A stretch of DNA of 64,000 nucleotides from Yersinia kristensenii (GCF_900460525.1 NZ_UHIY01000001.1:806001-870000), one strand, 5' to 3'; counted from the stretch's first letter, positions 1-11,522 are shown. Translations and numbers: made by a program. Notes: generated from the letters alone by a model not told the origin.

Positions 1-250
1 ATTATGAGGGGGGCCACGGCTCTCCCCATTTATTCACTCAGACAATCTATCTCCCTCTCAGGCCGCATTTATTCCCCTCCCGAAAGACACTATTTCGATT
101 ATGCTCTTATTCATGCATGACTAATATGGCTGTTATTGACTCACACCGTGAATATAGTCATTCGTAGTTATTCTTTTAAAATTAATGCGTTTGTTAATAA
201 ACGCACTCGCCCTTCAAGCGACTCGACATAAGGTTAAGATGGACGATTCT

Positions 251-1273
251 ATGACTGACAAACAGGCCGTGCCACTTTCAGTTCTCGACTTATCACCAAT
301 AGCGCAGGGCAAGACCCCACGAGATGCATTTCATGCCTCGCTGGACTTAGCCCAACATACTGAAAAATGGGGATATCACCGCTATTGGCTGGCTGAACAC
401 CATAATATGACGGGTATTGCCAGCGCCGCGACCTCCGTGCTAATTGGCTATATTGCCGGTGGCACCAGCACCATCCGTGTCGGTTCAGGTGGCGTGATGC
501 TGCCAAACCATTCACCGCTGGTGATAGCTGAACAGTTTGGTACCCTTGCCTCACTGTATCCTGACCGCATCGATCTCGGCCTTGGTCGTGCCCCCGGCAG
601 TGATCAGCGCACTATGATGGCACTACGCCGCCACTTATCCGGTGAGGTAGATAACTTCCCGTCTGATGTGCGTGAACTGCAAAACTACTTTGCTGATGCG
701 CAACCTGGGCAAGCGGTACAAGCCGTCCCCGGTCAGGGTTTGCATGTCCCGCTGTGGCTGCTGGGCTCTAGCTTGTATAGCGCGCAATTAGCAGCCGCCA
801 TGGGCCTGCCCTTTGCTTTCGCCTCGCATTTTGCACCAGACATGCTATTCCAGGCACTCAAATTGTATCGGGAGAATTTCAAACCTTCCGCTCAGTGGCC
901 AAAACCTTATGCGATTGTGTGTGTGAATGTCGTGGCCGCAGATAGTGAGCGTGATGCCCGTTTCCTGTTTACTTCGATGCAGCAGCAGTTTGTCAATCTG
1001 CGCCGTGGCACACCGGGCCAATTACCGCCACCCATCGACGATATGGAGAAAATCTGCTCGCCAGCCGAACAATTTGGTGTCGACCAAGCGCTACGTCTGT
1101 CTATCATTGGCGATAAAAGTAAAGTCCGGCACGGGCTTCAGTCACTATTGCGCGAAACTCAGGCCGATGAATTGATGGTCAATGGCCAGATTTTTGATCA
1201 CCAGGCACGATTGTATTCATTTGAGATAGTGGCCGGTTTGCAGCAAAACTTGCAACCCGCCGAGCGCCTGTAA
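251..1273 (+). CDS. yhbW: YhbW, luciferase-like flavin-dependent monooxygenase
   Basis: Member of the bacterial luciferase-like (LLM) TIM-barrel oxidoreductase family, expected to bind FMN or F420-type flavin; substrate unknown. The protein keeps family segments such as [12 protein letters not shown] near residue 40, [20 protein letters not shown] near 80 and the [10 protein letters not shown] loop near 110. The reading frame is open from 185, but E. coli YhbW begins MTDK..., so the ATG at 251 is preferred (about 340 residues); ATG 239 is a possible alternative. It converges on deaD across a shared terminator. In E. coli yhbW lies in a yhbUVW group; the upstream genes would be outside the window. 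Confidence 0.9.
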   Translation: MTDKQAVPLSVLDLSPIAQGKTPRDAFHASLDLAQHTEKWGYHRYWLAEHHNMTGIASAATSVLIGYIAGGTSTIRVGSGGVMLPNHSPLVIAEQFGTLASLYPDRIDLGLGRAPGSDQRTMMALRRHLSGEVDNFPSDVRELQNYFADAQPGQAVQAVPGQGLHVPLWLLGSSLYSAQLAAAMGLPFAFASHFAPDMLFQALKLYRENFKPSAQWPKPYAIVCVNVVAADSERDARFLFTSMQQQFVNLRRGTPGQLPPPIDDMEKICSPAEQFGVDQALRLSIIGDKSKVRHGLQSLLRETQADELMVNGQIFDHQARLYSFEIVAGLQQNLQPAERL

Positions 1274-1302
1274 TTCACTCACAAGTTGAATATTGCAGAC
1301 AT

Positions 1303-1333
1303 AAAAAAACCAGCCCGAAGGCTGGTTTTTTTT
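1303..1333. terminator. Bidirectional intrinsic terminator between yhbW and deaD
   Basis: Stem AACCAGCC / GGCTGGTT with a CGAA loop, an A-tract on the left and a T-tract on the right. It therefore reads as a Rho-independent terminator on both strands, serving the convergent yhbW and deaD. Confidence 0.9.
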
Positions 1334-1355
1334 AATCATCAGAGATGACTAAGAC

Positions 1356-3332
1356 TTATGCATCACCGAAACGACGGCGAGCAGGTGCGGCTGGCGCTGC
1401 GGCATCATCGCGGCGGGGTGCAGGTGCAGCTGAGCGCTGACCATCGCGATTACCACGGCGTTGTTCGCCACCACCCGCTGGAGCACGATCGCTTCCGAAT
1501 GAACGACGAGGAGGAGCACCTGCGCCTTCACGACGTTCGCCACCAGCTGAACGACCAGCACCGCCACGACGCTCACCACCATTACCACCTGCAGGGCGCT
1601 CACGACGCTCATGCGGCTGTGCATCACCCAACAGCTGCATGTTCAGCGGCTTGTTCAGGATACGGGTACGGGTGAAGTGAGATAACATTTCACCCGGCAT
1701 GCCTTTTGGCAGCTCGATAGTTGAATGCGAAGCAAACAGCTTGATGTTACCGATATAACGGCTGCTGATATCACCTTCGTTAGCGATAGCGCCAACGATA
1801 TGACGAACTTCAACACCATCATCACGGCCCACTTCAATCCGGTACAGTTCCATCTCGCCAACATCACGACGTTCGCGACGTGCTGGACGCTCGCCACCGT
1901 CACGGTTGTCAGAACGAGGTTCACGACGGCTGTCATTACGATCACGGCCGCGATCACTACCACGGTCATCGCGAGAATTAAATTCACGCTGTGGACGACG
2001 TGGTGCTTCCGGTGGCAGGATCAAAGGACGTTCGCCCTGTGCCATTTTCAACAGTGCAGCAGCCAGAGTTTCGAGATCAAACTCTTCTTCTGGTTGCAGC
2101 TTCGCCAGCAACGCACGGTACATATCCAAATCACTGCTTTCCAGCTGTTGGCCCACTTTCGCTGCGAATTTAGCTAAGCGGCGCTCGCCCAGCAATTCTG
2201 CGTTTGGCAACTGAACTTCAGGGATAGTCAGCTTCATAGTACGTTCAACGTTCTGTAACAGACGACGTTCACGGTTCTCTACGAACAGTAATGCACGGCC
2301 TGCACGACCCGCACGCCCAGTACGGCCGATACGGTGAACATAAGACTCTGAATCCATAGGGATATCATAGTTTACAACCAAGCTGATACGTTCAACATCC
2401 AGCCCACGAGCAGCAACGTCAGTCGCAATCAGGATATCCAGACGGCCATCTTTCAGGCGATCCAGTGTCTGCTCACGCAGCGCTTGGTTCATGTCGCCGT
2501 TCAATGCAGCGCTGTTGTAACCACTGCGTTCCAGAGCTTCTGCAACTTCCAGCGTCGCATTTTTGGTACGCACGAAGATGATGGCTGCATCGAAATCTTC
2601 AGATTCCAGGAAACGAACCAACGCTTCTTTCTTGTTATAACCACCACCGACTCTCCAGAAACTCTGGCTAATGTCAGGACGGGTAGTCACGCTAGATTGA
2701 ATGCGTACTTCCTGTGGCTCTTTCATAAAGCGGCGGGTGATACGACGAATCGCTTCTGGCATGGTGGCAGAGAACAGAGCGGTCTGATGTTCAGCCGGGA
2801 TCTGCGCCATGATAGTTTCGACGTCTTCGATAAAGCCCATGCGCAGCATTTCATCTGCTTCATCCAACACTAAACCGCTTAGGTTGGACAGGTTAAGAGT
2901 ACCGCGTTTCAGGTGGTCTAACAGACGACCTGGGGTACCGACAACAACTTGTGGCCCCTGGCGCAAAGCGCGTAATTGAACGTCATAACGCTGACCGCCA
3001 TACAGGGCCACCACGTTAACGCCGTCCATATGTTTTGAAAAGTCAGTCAATGCCTGTGCAACCTGAATAGCCAACTCACGGGTCGGTGCTAACACCAATA
3101 CCTGTGGCGCTTTCAATGTTGGGTCAATGTTGTGCAACAGCGGCAGACCAAAGGCGGCTGTTTTGCCACTACCGGTTTGCGCCATGCCGAGAACATCACG
3201 GCCGTTCAACAGGTGTGGAATACATTCCAACTGAATAGGAGATGGTTTTTCATAACCAAGATCAGTCAGAGCGGAAAGAATTGGAGCGGACAGCCCCAGA
3301 TCAGCAAAAGAGGTTTCAAGCTCAGTAGTCAT
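1356..3332 (-). CDS. deaD: DeaD/CsdA, DEAD-box ATP-dependent RNA helicase
   Basis: Cold-shock RNA helicase that unwinds structured RNA in 50S ribosome biogenesis and mRNA turnover. From the ATG at 3332 (MTTELETSF...; an upstream in-frame start at 3347 is less likely) the protein is about 658 residues. Visible motifs are the Q motif SPIQ (31-34), Walker A AQTGSGKT (51-58), PTREL, DEAD (157-160), SAT (188-190) and HRIGRTGR near 330. These are followed by a DbpA-like RNA-binding domain and a long basic tail rich in Arg, Gly and Ala (about 560 onward) typical of CsdA. It lies downstream of nlpI and pnp, as in E. coli, where pnp, nlpI and deaD are functionally linked. Confidence 0.97.
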   Translation of the reverse strand: MTTELETSFADLGLSAPILSALTDLGYEKPSPIQLECIPHLLNGRDVLGMAQTGSGKTAAFGLPLLHNIDPTLKAPQVLVLAPTRELAIQVAQALTDFSKHMDGVNVVALYGGQRYDVQLRALRQGPQVVVGTPGRLLDHLKRGTLNLSNLSGLVLDEADEMLRMGFIEDVETIMAQIPAEHQTALFSATMPEAIRRITRRFMKEPQEVRIQSSVTTRPDISQSFWRVGGGYNKKEALVRFLESEDFDAAIIFVRTKNATLEVAEALERSGYNSAALNGDMNQALREQTLDRLKDGRLDILIATDVAARGLDVERISLVVNYDIPMDSESYVHRIGRTGRAGRAGRALLFVENRERRLLQNVERTMKLTIPEVQLPNAELLGERRLAKFAAKVGQQLESSDLDMYRALLAKLQPEEEFDLETLAAALLKMAQGERPLILPPEAPRRPQREFNSRDDRGSDRGRDRNDSRREPRSDNRDGGERPARRERRDVGEMELYRIEVGRDDGVEVRHIVGAIANEGDISSRYIGNIKLFASHSTIELPKGMPGEMLSHFTRTRILNKPLNMQLLGDAQPHERRERPAGGNGGERRGGAGRSAGGERREGAGAPPRRSFGSDRAPAGGGEQRRGNRDGQRSAAPAPRRDDAAAPAAPARRRFGDA

Positions 3333-3443
3333 GTACACGTGCCTCATTAATAATGGCAGCCAGTCTACATAACTCGTCGAGAAAATTTTCAGTCATTTTC
3401 ATTGAAAAGTGTGAACCGGCTCAAATTAGATTATAAAACGAAC

Positions 3444-3470
3444 AAAAAGGCCATCACCTGTTAGGGTGAT
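3444..3470 (-). terminator. Probable terminator after nlpI
   Basis: On the minus strand ATCACC / GGTGAT forms a six-base stem followed by GGCC and a run of five T. It sits in the nlpI-deaD gap and could separate or attenuate the two genes. Confidence 0.5.
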
Positions 3471-3518
3471 TAACGTTGGCAAAAACCAAGGTATATCAGG
3501 CTAATAGTTGTTCGTCAG

Positions 3519-4403
3519 CTATTGCTGGTCCGATTCCGATAGGTCGTCTTGTTCTTGGCCCAAAAGCGCCAATTCCAACAATGCATAGCGGTGCTCAACA
3601 AAGTTATGAACGTTGTTAGCTACCGTCAGTTTGAACAGCGCCGAAGCAGTGTTCTTGTCCCCCAGACTTAGGTAATGTTTACCTAAATAGAAGTCAGTTT
3701 CACTGAGATGCTCAGCGAGCGAAGTGTTATCCATTGCATCTGCCTTGAGCCTTTCCATCAGCGTTTTTTCGCTAATTGTGCCCAAGTAGAATTCGACAAT
3801 ATTCCATCCCCATTGCCCTCTGTCCGATTTTTCATAGCGCTGTTGTAGCGCTACTGCAGCTGTCTTAGGATCGATTTCTCTTTCCACCAAATACAGCCAT
3901 AACGAACGGAAGGGATCATTTGGATCGTCTTGATAAAACGCCTGCAGATCATCCTGCGCCAACGGGAGTCGACCGCCATAATACAGAGCGATACCCCGGT
4001 TTAAACGCGCGTAATTGTAAGTTGGATCAAGCTCTAGTACAGAATCAAACGCTTCATAGGCAGCATCAAAATTGCCTGCCTGCGTTAAATAAATGCCCAG
4101 ATAGTTAAAAACTTCTGGCATATCAGGACGAATAGCTAACGCTTGCGAAAAATCATTTCGCGCTAGTGCCCGTAGCCCGAGGCTATCATACAGCACTCCG
4201 CGCTCATATAAAAGCTGCGCGCGCTCATCATCCGTAAGTGCCCGACTTGCAAGGATTTGTTCCATGCGCGCCAGAATCACTTCCTGCTGCAACGTAGGTT
4301 GCAACGGAATTGCTAATACCTCGTCTTTACGCCAATCATGGTTGCTGCATCCTGCCAGCATCAGTGCTGTCACAACGTAACACCAGCGCAAGAAAGGCTT
4401 CAT
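3519..4403 (-). CDS. nlpI: NlpI, TPR outer-membrane lipoprotein
   Basis: Lipoprotein that in E. coli scaffolds peptidoglycan hydrolases and delivers MepS to the Prc protease. The N-terminus is a lipoprotein signal with lipobox LAGC and Cys19 as the predicted acylated residue. The rest is made of helical tetratricopeptide repeats (for example the segments around residues 62-170 with [20 protein letters not shown] and [20 protein letters not shown]). Length, 294 residues, equals the E. coli protein. It is immediately downstream of pnp, the usual enterobacterial position. Confidence 0.96.
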   Translation of the reverse strand: MKPFLRWCYVVTALMLAGCSNHDWRKDEVLAIPLQPTLQQEVILARMEQILASRALTDDERAQLLYERGVLYDSLGLRALARNDFSQALAIRPDMPEVFNYLGIYLTQAGNFDAAYEAFDSVLELDPTYNYARLNRGIALYYGGRLPLAQDDLQAFYQDDPNDPFRSLWLYLVEREIDPKTAAVALQQRYEKSDRGQWGWNIVEFYLGTISEKTLMERLKADAMDNTSLAEHLSETDFYLGKHYLSLGDKNTASALFKLTVANNVHNFVEHRYALLELALLGQEQDDLSESDQQ

Positions 4404-4523
4404 TTCCTACTCCCGAAGACAAACATTGGATAAATATCCTTTCATCCATTTGTTTAACACAAGAGCATCCTGCCCTCGAGATAACACAGCTCCTCACATC
4501 AGCAAGGAGCTGTGGAATACTAA

Positions 4524-6644
4524 TTATTCTGCTGCTTCTGGAGCCGGTGCTTCTGCGTCAGGAGTAGTCGCTTCTTTGATGCTCAGGCGGATACGGCCCT
4601 GACGATCAACTTCCATGACTTTTACTGGGACTTCTTGGCCCATTTGCAGATAGTCAGTCACTTTCTCTACGCGCTTGTCAGCGATTTGAGAGATATGCAC
4701 CAGACCTTCTTTACCGCCGCCGATTGCCACAAATGCACCGAAATCAACGATACGAGTCACTTTACCCGCATAGATACGGTTCACTTCGATTTCAGCAGTA
4801 ATTTCTTCGATACGACGAATAGCATGTTTCGCTTTGTCGCCGTCAGTTGCTGCAATCTTAATGGTGCCATCATCTTCGATTTCAATGGTGGTGCCAGTTT
4901 CATCAGTCAGCGCACGGATCACAGAACCACCTTTACCAATCACATCCTTAATTTTCTCAGGATTGATTTTCATGGTGTAGATACGTGGAGCAAATTCAGA
5001 GATATCGCCGCGTGGAGTGCTAATAGCCTGTTCCATAACACCCAGAATGTGCAGACGCGCACCCTTAGCTTGGTTCAGAGCCACCTGCATGATTTCGCGA
5101 GTGATACCTTCAATTTTAATATCCATTTGCAGTGCGGTGATACCGTCACGGCTACCGGCTACTTTAAAGTCCATGTCGCCCAAGTGATCTTCGTCACCCA
5201 GAATATCAGACAGAACAACAAAGTTTTCATCTTCTTTAACCAGACCCATTGCGATACCAGCAACAGCGGCTTTAATCGGTACACCTGCATCCATCAGGGC
5301 CAGAGAAGCACCACAAACAGAAGCCATTGAGGAAGAACCGTTAGACTCGGTGATTTCAGAAACCACACGGACAGTGTAAGGGAACTCGCTCGGACTTGGC
5401 ATCACTGCCAACACACCACGTTTCGCCAGACGGCCATGGCCAATTTCACGACGTTTCGGTGAGCCAACCATACCGGTTTCACCAACACAATATGGAGGGA
5501 AATTATAGTGTAGCAGGAATGAGTCAGTACGCTCACCCATCAGCTCATCAATATTTTGTGCATCACGTGCGGTACCCAGGGTTGCAGTAACCAGTGCCTG
5601 AGTTTCGCCACGAGTGAACAACGCTGAACCATGAGTACGTGGCAATACGCCGGTACGCACATCCAGACCACGGATCATGTCTTTTTCGCGGCCATCAATA
5701 CGCGGTTCGCCAGCTAATACACGGCTACGCACAACGTTTTTCTCAACGCTGCCCAGGATATCCTGAATTTCAGAAGCATCTAAAGTATCGTCTTGCGCTA
5801 ACAGCGCTTCAGTCACGTCAGCTTTGATAGCATCAACTTGTGTGTAACGCTCTTGTTTCTCGGTGATGCGGTATGCGTCACCCAGACGAGCGGCGGCCAA
5901 CTCAGCAACACGCGCGTGCAGCGCTTCATTCACTGGTTCTGCATGCCAATCCCACTTCGGTTTGCCTGCTTCAGCAACCAGAGCGTTAATATTTTCAATC
6001 ACAACTTGTTGTTGTTCGTGGCCGAAGACAACCGCGCCCAACATTTGATCTTCAGACAGAATTTGTGCTTCTGACTCAACCATCAATACTGCAGCAGCAG
6101 TACCAGCAACAACCAAGTCCAGACGGCTTTCTTTCAGCTCATCAGTGGTTGGGTTCAGCACGTATTGGTCGTTGATAAAACCAACGCGCGCAGCACCAAT
6201 TGGGCCGTTGAATGGAATACCTGACAGACTCAGCGCAGCTGATGCGCCAATCAGTGCCACGATATCTGGGTTAACTTGTGGGTTAACAGAAACAACAGTC
6301 GCAATAACCTGAACTTCATTCAGGAAGCTGTCTGGGAACAGTGGGCGAATCGGACGGTCAATCAGACGTGAAGTCAGCGTTTCGCCTTCACTTGGGCGGC
6401 CTTCACGACGGAAGAAGCTACCTGGGATACGGCCAGCAGCGTAAGTACGCTCCTGATAGTTAACTGTCAGAGGGAAGAAGCTCTGGCCTGGTTTAGCTTT
6501 CTTTTGGCCAACAACAGTGACGAATACTGCGGTGTCATCCATGCTTACCATTACAGCAGCAGTTGCCTGGCGAGCCATCATGCCAGTTTCGATGGTGACG
6601 GTATGTTGGCCGTACTGGAATTTACGAATAATCGGAGTCAGCAA
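4524..6644 (-). CDS. pnp: Polynucleotide phosphorylase (PNPase)
   Basis: Phosphorolytic 3'-5' exoribonuclease and degradosome subunit. At 706 residues it is close to the E. coli length. Two RNase PH-like domains are followed by a KH domain with the GKGG loop ([14 protein letters not shown], about 560) and an S1 domain ([13 protein letters not shown], about 625), then an Ala/Pro/Glu-rich tail. The start codon is TTG at 6644 with AAGGA seven bases upstream; E. coli pnp also uses TTG. The leader carries the RNase III-type stem annotated separately, which fits autoregulation by PNPase. rpsO is upstream and nlpI downstream. Confidence 0.98.
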   Translation of the reverse strand: MLTPIIRKFQYGQHTVTIETGMMARQATAAVMVSMDDTAVFVTVVGQKKAKPGQSFFPLTVNYQERTYAAGRIPGSFFRREGRPSEGETLTSRLIDRPIRPLFPDSFLNEVQVIATVVSVNPQVNPDIVALIGASAALSLSGIPFNGPIGAARVGFINDQYVLNPTTDELKESRLDLVVAGTAAAVLMVESEAQILSEDQMLGAVVFGHEQQQVVIENINALVAEAGKPKWDWHAEPVNEALHARVAELAAARLGDAYRITEKQERYTQVDAIKADVTEALLAQDDTLDASEIQDILGSVEKNVVRSRVLAGEPRIDGREKDMIRGLDVRTGVLPRTHGSALFTRGETQALVTATLGTARDAQNIDELMGERTDSFLLHYNFPPYCVGETGMVGSPKRREIGHGRLAKRGVLAVMPSPSEFPYTVRVVSEITESNGSSSMASVCGASLALMDAGVPIKAAVAGIAMGLVKEDENFVVLSDILGDEDHLGDMDFKVAGSRDGITALQMDIKIEGITREIMQVALNQAKGARLHILGVMEQAISTPRGDISEFAPRIYTMKINPEKIKDVIGKGGSVIRALTDETGTTIEIEDDGTIKIAATDGDKAKHAIRRIEEITAEIEVNRIYAGKVTRIVDFGAFVAIGGGKEGLVHISQIADKRVEKVTDYLQMGQEVPVKVMEVDRQGRIRLSIKEATTPDAEAPAPEAAE

Positions 6645-6645
6645 A

Positions 6646-6663
6646 ATAGTATCCTTATACTAT
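6646..6663 (-). promoter_or_regulatory. Hairpin presenting the pnp ribosome binding site
   Basis: Minus strand ATAGTAT / ATACTAT is a seven-base inverted repeat whose loop is the Shine-Dalgarno AAGG(A). The TTG start lies just downstream. Whether the hairpin exposes or restrains the site is not known; the pairing itself is visible. Confidence 0.55.
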
Positions 6664-6730
6664 GCGGTGCCGGATCGTATTGACGATCTCATCCACCTGT
6701 TACTAATACCTTCACACTGCATCCTCGCGA

Positions 6731-6775
6731 CTAATGACAACCCTTAACTCCCATTGAGTTAAAGTCTCTCATTAG
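6731..6775 (-). promoter_or_regulatory. pnp leader stem-loop, likely RNase III processing site
   Basis: In the pnp 5' leader, CTAATGA pairs with TCATTAG and inside it TTAACTC pairs with GAGTTAA, giving a long, partly interrupted double strand. In E. coli, RNase III cuts such a stem in the pnp leader and PNPase then destabilises its own mRNA. The position, about 90-130 nt upstream of the start, fits that role; this is assigned by structure and context. Confidence 0.65.
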
Positions 6776-6807
6776 CCGCGCGAACCTCTGCACTGGAAGA
6801 TCCTATT

Positions 6808-6932
6808 TATACCCGTCATCTTTCGAGATGTAGCTGTGTTGGCTGCGTTCAATCACCCGAATCACTTACTTATGTAAACTCATCGGGACTCTTTCGCTTG
6901 CCGCCTTCCTACATCTCGAAATCTATTGGGTA
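6808..6932. repeat. ERIC element, full length, between rpsO and pnp
   Basis: About 125 bp beginning TATACCCGTCAT and ending near TCTATTGGGTA, with the conserved core CACCCGAATCACTTACTTATG and CTCATCGGGACT, which matches the reverse complement of the ERIC consensus. It lies inside the pnp leader or rpsO-pnp gap, so it may be part of the transcript. Confidence 0.85.
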
Positions 6933-6987
6933 GACAAATTCTATAGAACAACAACAATATACTAGCGTATTTTATCATTGCTTCTTA

Positions 6988-7013
6988 GAAAAAAGGGGCC
7001 AATTTGGCCCCTT
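6988..7013 (-). terminator. rpsO terminator
   Basis: Minus strand GGGGCCAAATTGGCCCC forms a strong hairpin followed by TTTTTT. It lies 20 nt after the rpsO stop codon and corresponds to the terminator between rpsO and pnp in E. coli. Confidence 0.9.
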
Positions 7014-7032
7014 TCTCCCGAAACTCGCAGAC

Positions 7033-7302
7033 TTAGCGACGCAGACCCAGACGCTCGATCAGGGAAGCATAACGCGATACATCTTCACGCTTCAGGTAGT
7101 CCAGCAGCTTACGACGCGTGGATACCATACGCAGCAGACCACGACGACTGTGGTGATCTTTTTTGTGCTCGGAGAAATGACCTTGCAAATGGTTAATTTG
7201 AGCAGTCAACAGAGCAACCTGAACTTCGCTTGAACCGGTGTCATTGGCACCGCGACCGAAGTCAGCAACGATTTTAGCTTTCGCTTCAACACTTAGAGAC
7301 AT
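7033..7302 (-). CDS. rpsO: 30S ribosomal protein S15
   Basis: Primary 16S rRNA-binding protein of the small subunit. The 89-residue protein is full length and carries the S15 signature region around [25 protein letters not shown] (interrupted here for brevity; residues about 30-55). The ATG at 7302 has GGAG-like sequence just upstream. It sits between truB and pnp exactly as in E. coli, where S15 represses its own mRNA through a leader pseudoknot; the leader here was not folded. Confidence 0.98.
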   Translation of the reverse strand: MSLSVEAKAKIVADFGRGANDTGSSEVQVALLTAQINHLQGHFSEHKKDHHSRRGLLRMVSTRRKLLDYLKREDVSRYASLIERLGLRR

Positions 7303-7423
7303 GATACAACTCCAAATATATAGATAAATTAAGACAGGCGCCGATCTCTAATTCAGCAACCCAATATGTAAGCCGCACTATTCTACTCTTTGAACCGCGG
7401 GATCGCAAGGTAGCCGCTCGGCG

Positions 7424-8368
7424 CTACTCAGCATATTCTACCACTAAGCGCTTAGGTGCCACACGGCCATCTTCTGCAATAGTGCCAATACCAATGAAAT
7501 TACGCTCTTCGCCTTCAGTGATACGGACCATTCCTTCGCCAGGCGCACCGGCTACATGCACTGGCTGCCCTTGTTTTACATAAGCAGCAACAGCAGGTAA
7601 CAGATTGACTTCTGGGAAATTTAATACTGCACTGTCCATCGGCAATAGCAACGCATCCAGTTCCGAATTTGGCGAACGCTCTTCAGTTTGTGCCGCTTCA
7701 ACCATCGCGATTAACTGATCTAAAGTTACCATGCGGTCACTTGGATAAGTCGCTACCTGCAAACGGCGCAAATAGCTAACATGTGCGCCGCAACCCAACA
7801 ATTCACCCAAATCATCAACAATAGTGCGGATGTAGGTGCCTTTGGAACAATGGATTTCCAGCTCCAGATCATTGCCTTCCCAGCGAATAAACAGCAGTTC
7901 GTACACAGTAATACTGCGTGCTTCGCGTTCGACTTCAATGCCCTGACGGGCATATTCATACAGCGGCTTACCTTGATGCTTCAACGCAGAATACATCGAC
8001 GGCACTTGCTGGCTGTCACCACGGAAACTGTCCAGAGCGGCATCCATCTGCGCTTGCGTGACATTAACTTCCCGCTCGCTGATTAATGCGCCTTCGGCAT
8101 CCGAGGTATCAGTCCGTTGACCTAAACGGGCCACAACACGATAGCGTTTATCTGAATCTAGCAAAAATTGGGAAAATTTGGTCGCTTCGCCCAAACAGAT
8201 AGGCAACATGCCGGTCGCCAAAGGATCAAGTGCACCGGTATGACCTGCGCGGTTTGCGCTAAAGAGGCGTTTTACCTTTTGTAAAACGTCATTAGAGGAG
8301 AGGCCCAGCGGCTTATCCAATAACAGAACGCCGTTAATGTCACGGCCGCGACGACGTGGACGACCCAT
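7424..8368 (-). CDS. truB: TruB, tRNA pseudouridine-55 synthase
   Basis: Makes pseudouridine 55 in the T-loop of tRNAs and acts as a tRNA chaperone. The catalytic motif [12 protein letters not shown] is present with Asp48 as the nucleophile, matching E. coli numbering. The C-terminal part is PUA-like. Length is 314 residues. The ATG at 8368 overlaps the last base of the rbfA stop region, implying translational coupling in the rimP-nusA-infB-rbfA-truB operon. Confidence 0.98.
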   Translation of the reverse strand: MGRPRRRGRDINGVLLLDKPLGLSSNDVLQKVKRLFSANRAGHTGALDPLATGMLPICLGEATKFSQFLLDSDKRYRVVARLGQRTDTSDAEGALISEREVNVTQAQMDAALDSFRGDSQQVPSMYSALKHQGKPLYEYARQGIEVEREARSITVYELLFIRWEGNDLELEIHCSKGTYIRTIVDDLGELLGCGAHVSYLRRLQVATYPSDRMVTLDQLIAMVEAAQTEERSPNSELDALLLPMDSAVLNFPEVNLLPAVAAYVKQGQPVHVAGAPGEGMVRITEGEERNFIGIGTIAEDGRVAPKRLVVEYAE

Positions 8369-8778
8369 TACTTCTCCTCGTCGTTTCCTGGATTAACCTG
8401 ACGTTCTGCATCATTTTTGATGACGTTAGTCACCAGGTTAGACATCCGCATCCCTTCAATCAGAGAGTTGTCATAGGCGAAAGTCAGTTCTGGCACGATA
8501 CGCAAACGCATCGCTTTACCCAGCAGAGTGCGGATATAACCGGAGGCATCTTGCAGTGCTTTAATGCCATTTTTTACTGTATCCGGATCAGCATTGTCGG
8601 TTAACACATTCAGGAAGGTCACAAAGACTTTAGCGTAAGCCAAATCACGAGATAGCTCGATGCCTGACACGGTTGCCATGCCAACGCGAGGGTCTTTGAT
8701 TTCGCGCTGTAAGATGAGTGCGATCTCTTTTTGCATTTCTTGTGAAACGCGCTGAGAACGGCTGAATTCTTTTGCCAT
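8368..8778 (-). CDS. rbfA: RbfA, 30S ribosome-binding factor
   Basis: Late 30S maturation factor and cold-shock protein that binds near the 16S rRNA 5' helix. The frame extends to 8808 but the family start [13 protein letters not shown] places the ATG at 8778 (136 residues), preceded by GGAGAATCCC. The KH-like fold region is recognisable, with [17 protein letters not shown] near 45-60. The end overlaps truB. Confidence 0.97.
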   Translation of the reverse strand: MAKEFSRSQRVSQEMQKEIALILQREIKDPRVGMATVSGIELSRDLAYAKVFVTFLNVLTDNADPDTVKNGIKALQDASGYIRTLLGKAMRLRIVPELTFAYDNSLIEGMRMSNLVTNVIKNDAERQVNPGNDEEK

Positions 8779-8796
8779 TGGGATTCTCCAGACAAA

Positions 8797-8818
8797 TTGG
8801 GGGGCCAAGGCCCCCCAA
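8797..8818. other. Near-perfect hairpin between infB and rbfA
   Basis: TTGGGGGGCC and GGCCCCCCAA are complementary around a two-base centre (AA), a very GC-rich hairpin just after the infB stop codon and 18 nt before the rbfA start. There is no T-run after it on the minus strand, so it is not a classical terminator. It may be an mRNA processing or stability element. Confidence 0.7.
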
Positions 8819-8843
8819 ATGGATATAAGCAGATCTGAGGCGA

Positions 8844-11522
8844 TTAATCGATAGTACGTTTGATTTCGATAATTTCGAAGACTTCGATCACATCACCCGT
8901 ACGGACGTCATTGTAGTTCTTAACGCCGATACCACATTCCATACCATTACGGACTTCGTTAACGTCATCTTTGAAACGGCGCAGAGATTCCAGCTCGCCT
9001 TCATAGATAACCACGTTGTCGCGCAGAACACGGATTGGATTATTACGCTTAATCACACCTTCAGTAACCATACAACCTGCAATGGCGCCAAATTTCGGTG
9101 ATTTAAATACATCACGAACTTCAGCCAAACCAATGATTTGTTGTTTGTACTCAGGTGCCAGCATACCACTCATCGCCTGCTTAACTTCATCAATCAAGCT
9201 ATAAATGACTGAGTAGTAACGCAGATCCAAGCCTTCAGTTTCTACAACACGACGCGCTGAAGCATCAGCACGAACGTTAAAGCCAAGGATGATTGCGCCA
9301 GAAGCTGCGGCCAGTGTTGCATCAGTTTCAGTGATACCACCAACGCCTGAACCCACAATGCGGACTTTCACTTCATCGGTAGACAGTTTTTCCAGTGAAT
9401 CACAGATAGCTTCACAAGAACCCTGTACATCAGACTTGATGACGATGTTCAGTTCAGAAACTTCACCTTCGGTCATGTTAGCAAACATGTTCTCCAGTTT
9501 AGATTTCTGTTGACGAGCCAGCTTAACTTCACGGAATTTGCCCTGACGATACAGTGCAACTTCACGGGCTTTCTTCTCGTCACGAACAACGGTCACTTCA
9601 TCACCGGCAGCCGGAACACTGGACAAGCCCAGGATCTCAACCGGAATAGACGGACCTGCAGACGTGATATCACGGCCCAGCTCGTCACGCATCGCACGCA
9701 CGCGGCCATACTCGAAGCCACACAGGACGATATCACCTTTGTTCAGCGTACCTTGTTGAACCAGCACGGTAGCAACTGGGCCACGGCCTTTATCCAAGAA
9801 GGATTCGATAACAACACCACTTGCCATGCCAGTACGAACGGCTTTCAGTTCCATGACTTCAGCTTGTAGCAGAATCGCTTGCAGCAAATTATCAATACCG
9901 GTACCGACTTTCGCAGAGACTTCGATGAATGGAACATCGCCGCCAAAATCTTCGGATATGATACCGTATTGAATCAATTCAGTTTTAACACGATTTGCAT
10001 CAGCGGCTGGTTTATCGATTTTGTTCACTGCAACCACAACCGGCACGTTTGCCGCTTTAGCATGCTGAATAGCTTCGATAGTTTGTGGCATCACGCCATC
10101 GTCGGCTGCAACAACCAGCACCACGATATCAGTCGCCTGAGCACCACGGGCACGCATTGAAGTAAACGCGGCGTGTCCTGGAGTATCCAGGAAAGTGATC
10201 ATGCCGTTTTCAGTTTCAACGTGATAAGCACCGATGTGCTGTGTAATGCCGCCGGCTTCACCTGACGCCACTTTCGTGGAGCGGATGTAATCCAGCAGAG
10301 AAGTTTTACCGTGGTCAACGTGGCCCATGATAGTCACAACTGGAGCGCGGTGCTCAGCTGCAGCTTCAGCGCCGGTATCACGGTCGCTCATCAGCGCTTC
10401 TTCTAGCTCGTTTTCACGACGCAGGATGACTTTGTGGCCCATCTCTTCAGCAACCAGCTGTGCTGTTTCCTGATCAATAACTTGGTTAATGGTTGCCATT
10501 GCACCCAGTTTCATCATTGCTTTGATGACCTGAGAGCCTTTAACAGCCATTTTGTTTGCCAATTCAGCAACAGTTACCGTTTCGCCAATCACTACATCGC
10601 GGTTAACGGCAACAACAGGCTTATTGAAGCTCTGTTGTAATGTGCTTGGTTTACGTTTGCCTTTACGGCCAACAGCACGTGCTTCTTCGCGATCAGCTTT
10701 AGACTCGGAGAGTTTATTGCCTTTCTTCTGTTTAGTTGCTTTACCACCACGAGTGCGGCTGCGGCGATCACCTTCAACTTTGGCGTCGTTTTCATCTTCC
10801 GCGGCGCGCGCATGTTGTGAGGTGGTTACGTGGTAATCTGCAGATTCAGTCTGCTCAGCCACAGGGGCTGGCCATTTACCTTCATTTTCGGCTGCCATTT
10901 TACGGGCTTCCTCAGCAACGCGTTTAGCGTCTTCCTCGACCTTACGGCGTGTTTCTTCTTCTACAGAGCGTTTTAGCTCGGCAGCTTCAGCTTCACGGCG
11001 TGCTTTATCAGTCTGAGCTGGCTTGGTTTTTTCGTCGGTTTGTTGATTCGTCACTTTTTCTTTTTCCGCTGCTTGGCGTTTAGCTTTTTCAGCGGCCTCA
11101 CGTTTCGCTTGTTCTTCGGCCGCTCGTTTAGCTTTTTCTTCAGCGATTTTCTGCGCTGCTGCTTCCGCTTCACGTTGTGCCTGCTCTTCCGCTTCACGCT
11201 GTGCCTGCTCTTCCGCTTTCGCTTGTTCAGCTTCCGGCGTATTTACATAAGTGCGTTTCTTGCGGACCTCGATTTGCACCGATTTACTTTTTCCGCCGGT
11301 GCTCGGAATATTCAAGGTGCTACGCGTTTTGCGTTGCAACGTGAGTTTATTAGGCGCACTACCGTGTTCACGGTTTAAGTGCGCCAGCAATGTCTCTTTT
11401 TCTTGCTGGGTAACTGAGTCTACTTCAGACTTTTTGATCCCTGCATCAGCAAATTGCTGTACCAGGCGATCAACTGGAGTCTGAATCTCAGCTGCCAGCG
11501 ATTTTACGGTTACATCTGTCAT
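8844..11522 (-). CDS. infB: Translation initiation factor IF-2
   Basis: GTPase that brings fMet-tRNA to the 30S subunit and promotes subunit joining. The 892-residue protein has an N-terminal IF2_N domain, a long charged region (about 95-210) made of Ala/Glu/Lys/Arg-rich heptad-like repeats such as [16 protein letters not shown], a second IF2_N-like segment near 300-380, the G domain with GHVDHGKTS near 400, DTPGHAAF and NKID, and C-terminal domains that bind initiator tRNA. E. coli makes shorter forms from internal starts; that could apply here but was not resolved. It lies between nusA and rbfA. Confidence 0.98.
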   Translation of the reverse strand: MTDVTVKSLAAEIQTPVDRLVQQFADAGIKKSEVDSVTQQEKETLLAHLNREHGSAPNKLTLQRKTRSTLNIPSTGGKSKSVQIEVRKKRTYVNTPEAEQAKAEEQAQREAEEQAQREAEAAAQKIAEEKAKRAAEEQAKREAAEKAKRQAAEKEKVTNQQTDEKTKPAQTDKARREAEAAELKRSVEEETRRKVEEDAKRVAEEARKMAAENEGKWPAPVAEQTESADYHVTTSQHARAAEDENDAKVEGDRRSRTRGGKATKQKKGNKLSESKADREEARAVGRKGKRKPSTLQQSFNKPVVAVNRDVVIGETVTVAELANKMAVKGSQVIKAMMKLGAMATINQVIDQETAQLVAEEMGHKVILRRENELEEALMSDRDTGAEAAAEHRAPVVTIMGHVDHGKTSLLDYIRSTKVASGEAGGITQHIGAYHVETENGMITFLDTPGHAAFTSMRARGAQATDIVVLVVAADDGVMPQTIEAIQHAKAANVPVVVAVNKIDKPAADANRVKTELIQYGIISEDFGGDVPFIEVSAKVGTGIDNLLQAILLQAEVMELKAVRTGMASGVVIESFLDKGRGPVATVLVQQGTLNKGDIVLCGFEYGRVRAMRDELGRDITSAGPSIPVEILGLSSVPAAGDEVTVVRDEKKAREVALYRQGKFREVKLARQQKSKLENMFANMTEGEVSELNIVIKSDVQGSCEAICDSLEKLSTDEVKVRIVGSGVGGITETDATLAAASGAIILGFNVRADASARRVVETEGLDLRYYSVIYSLIDEVKQAMSGMLAPEYKQQIIGLAEVRDVFKSPKFGAIAGCMVTEGVIKRNNPIRVLRDNVVIYEGELESLRRFKDDVNEVRNGMECGIGVKNYNDVRTGDVIEVFEIIEIKRTID

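Noticed and set aside
1..184. G-rich hairpin at the left edge (about 6-26) and the region before yhbW
   Set aside because: GGGG...CCCC pairing suggests the end of a gene lying outside the window, but with no gene visible it cannot be assigned.
1358..1675. His-rich open frame opposite the deaD 3' end
   Set aside because: Reverse reading of the Arg/Gly-rich CsdA tail; not a metal-binding protein gene.
3410..3425. CRP-like sequence TGTGA-N6-TCAAA upstream of deaD
   Set aside because: Only partial agreement with the consensus and no supporting promoter layout.
4635..5330. 231-codon open frame on the plus strand
   Set aside because: Antisense to pnp; His/Phe/Asn-rich translation typical of a shadow frame.
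6645..7032. SraG/PsrO-type small RNA in the rpsO-pnp gap
   Set aside because: E. coli encodes one here, but the region is largely taken by the ERIC repeat and I could not recognise a conserved counterpart.
11040..11378. Phe- and Arg-rich open frame that looks like a membrane protein
   Set aside because: It is the reverse reading of the Ala/Glu/Lys repeats in the IF-2 N-terminal region, which turn into Phe/Leu/Ser codons.
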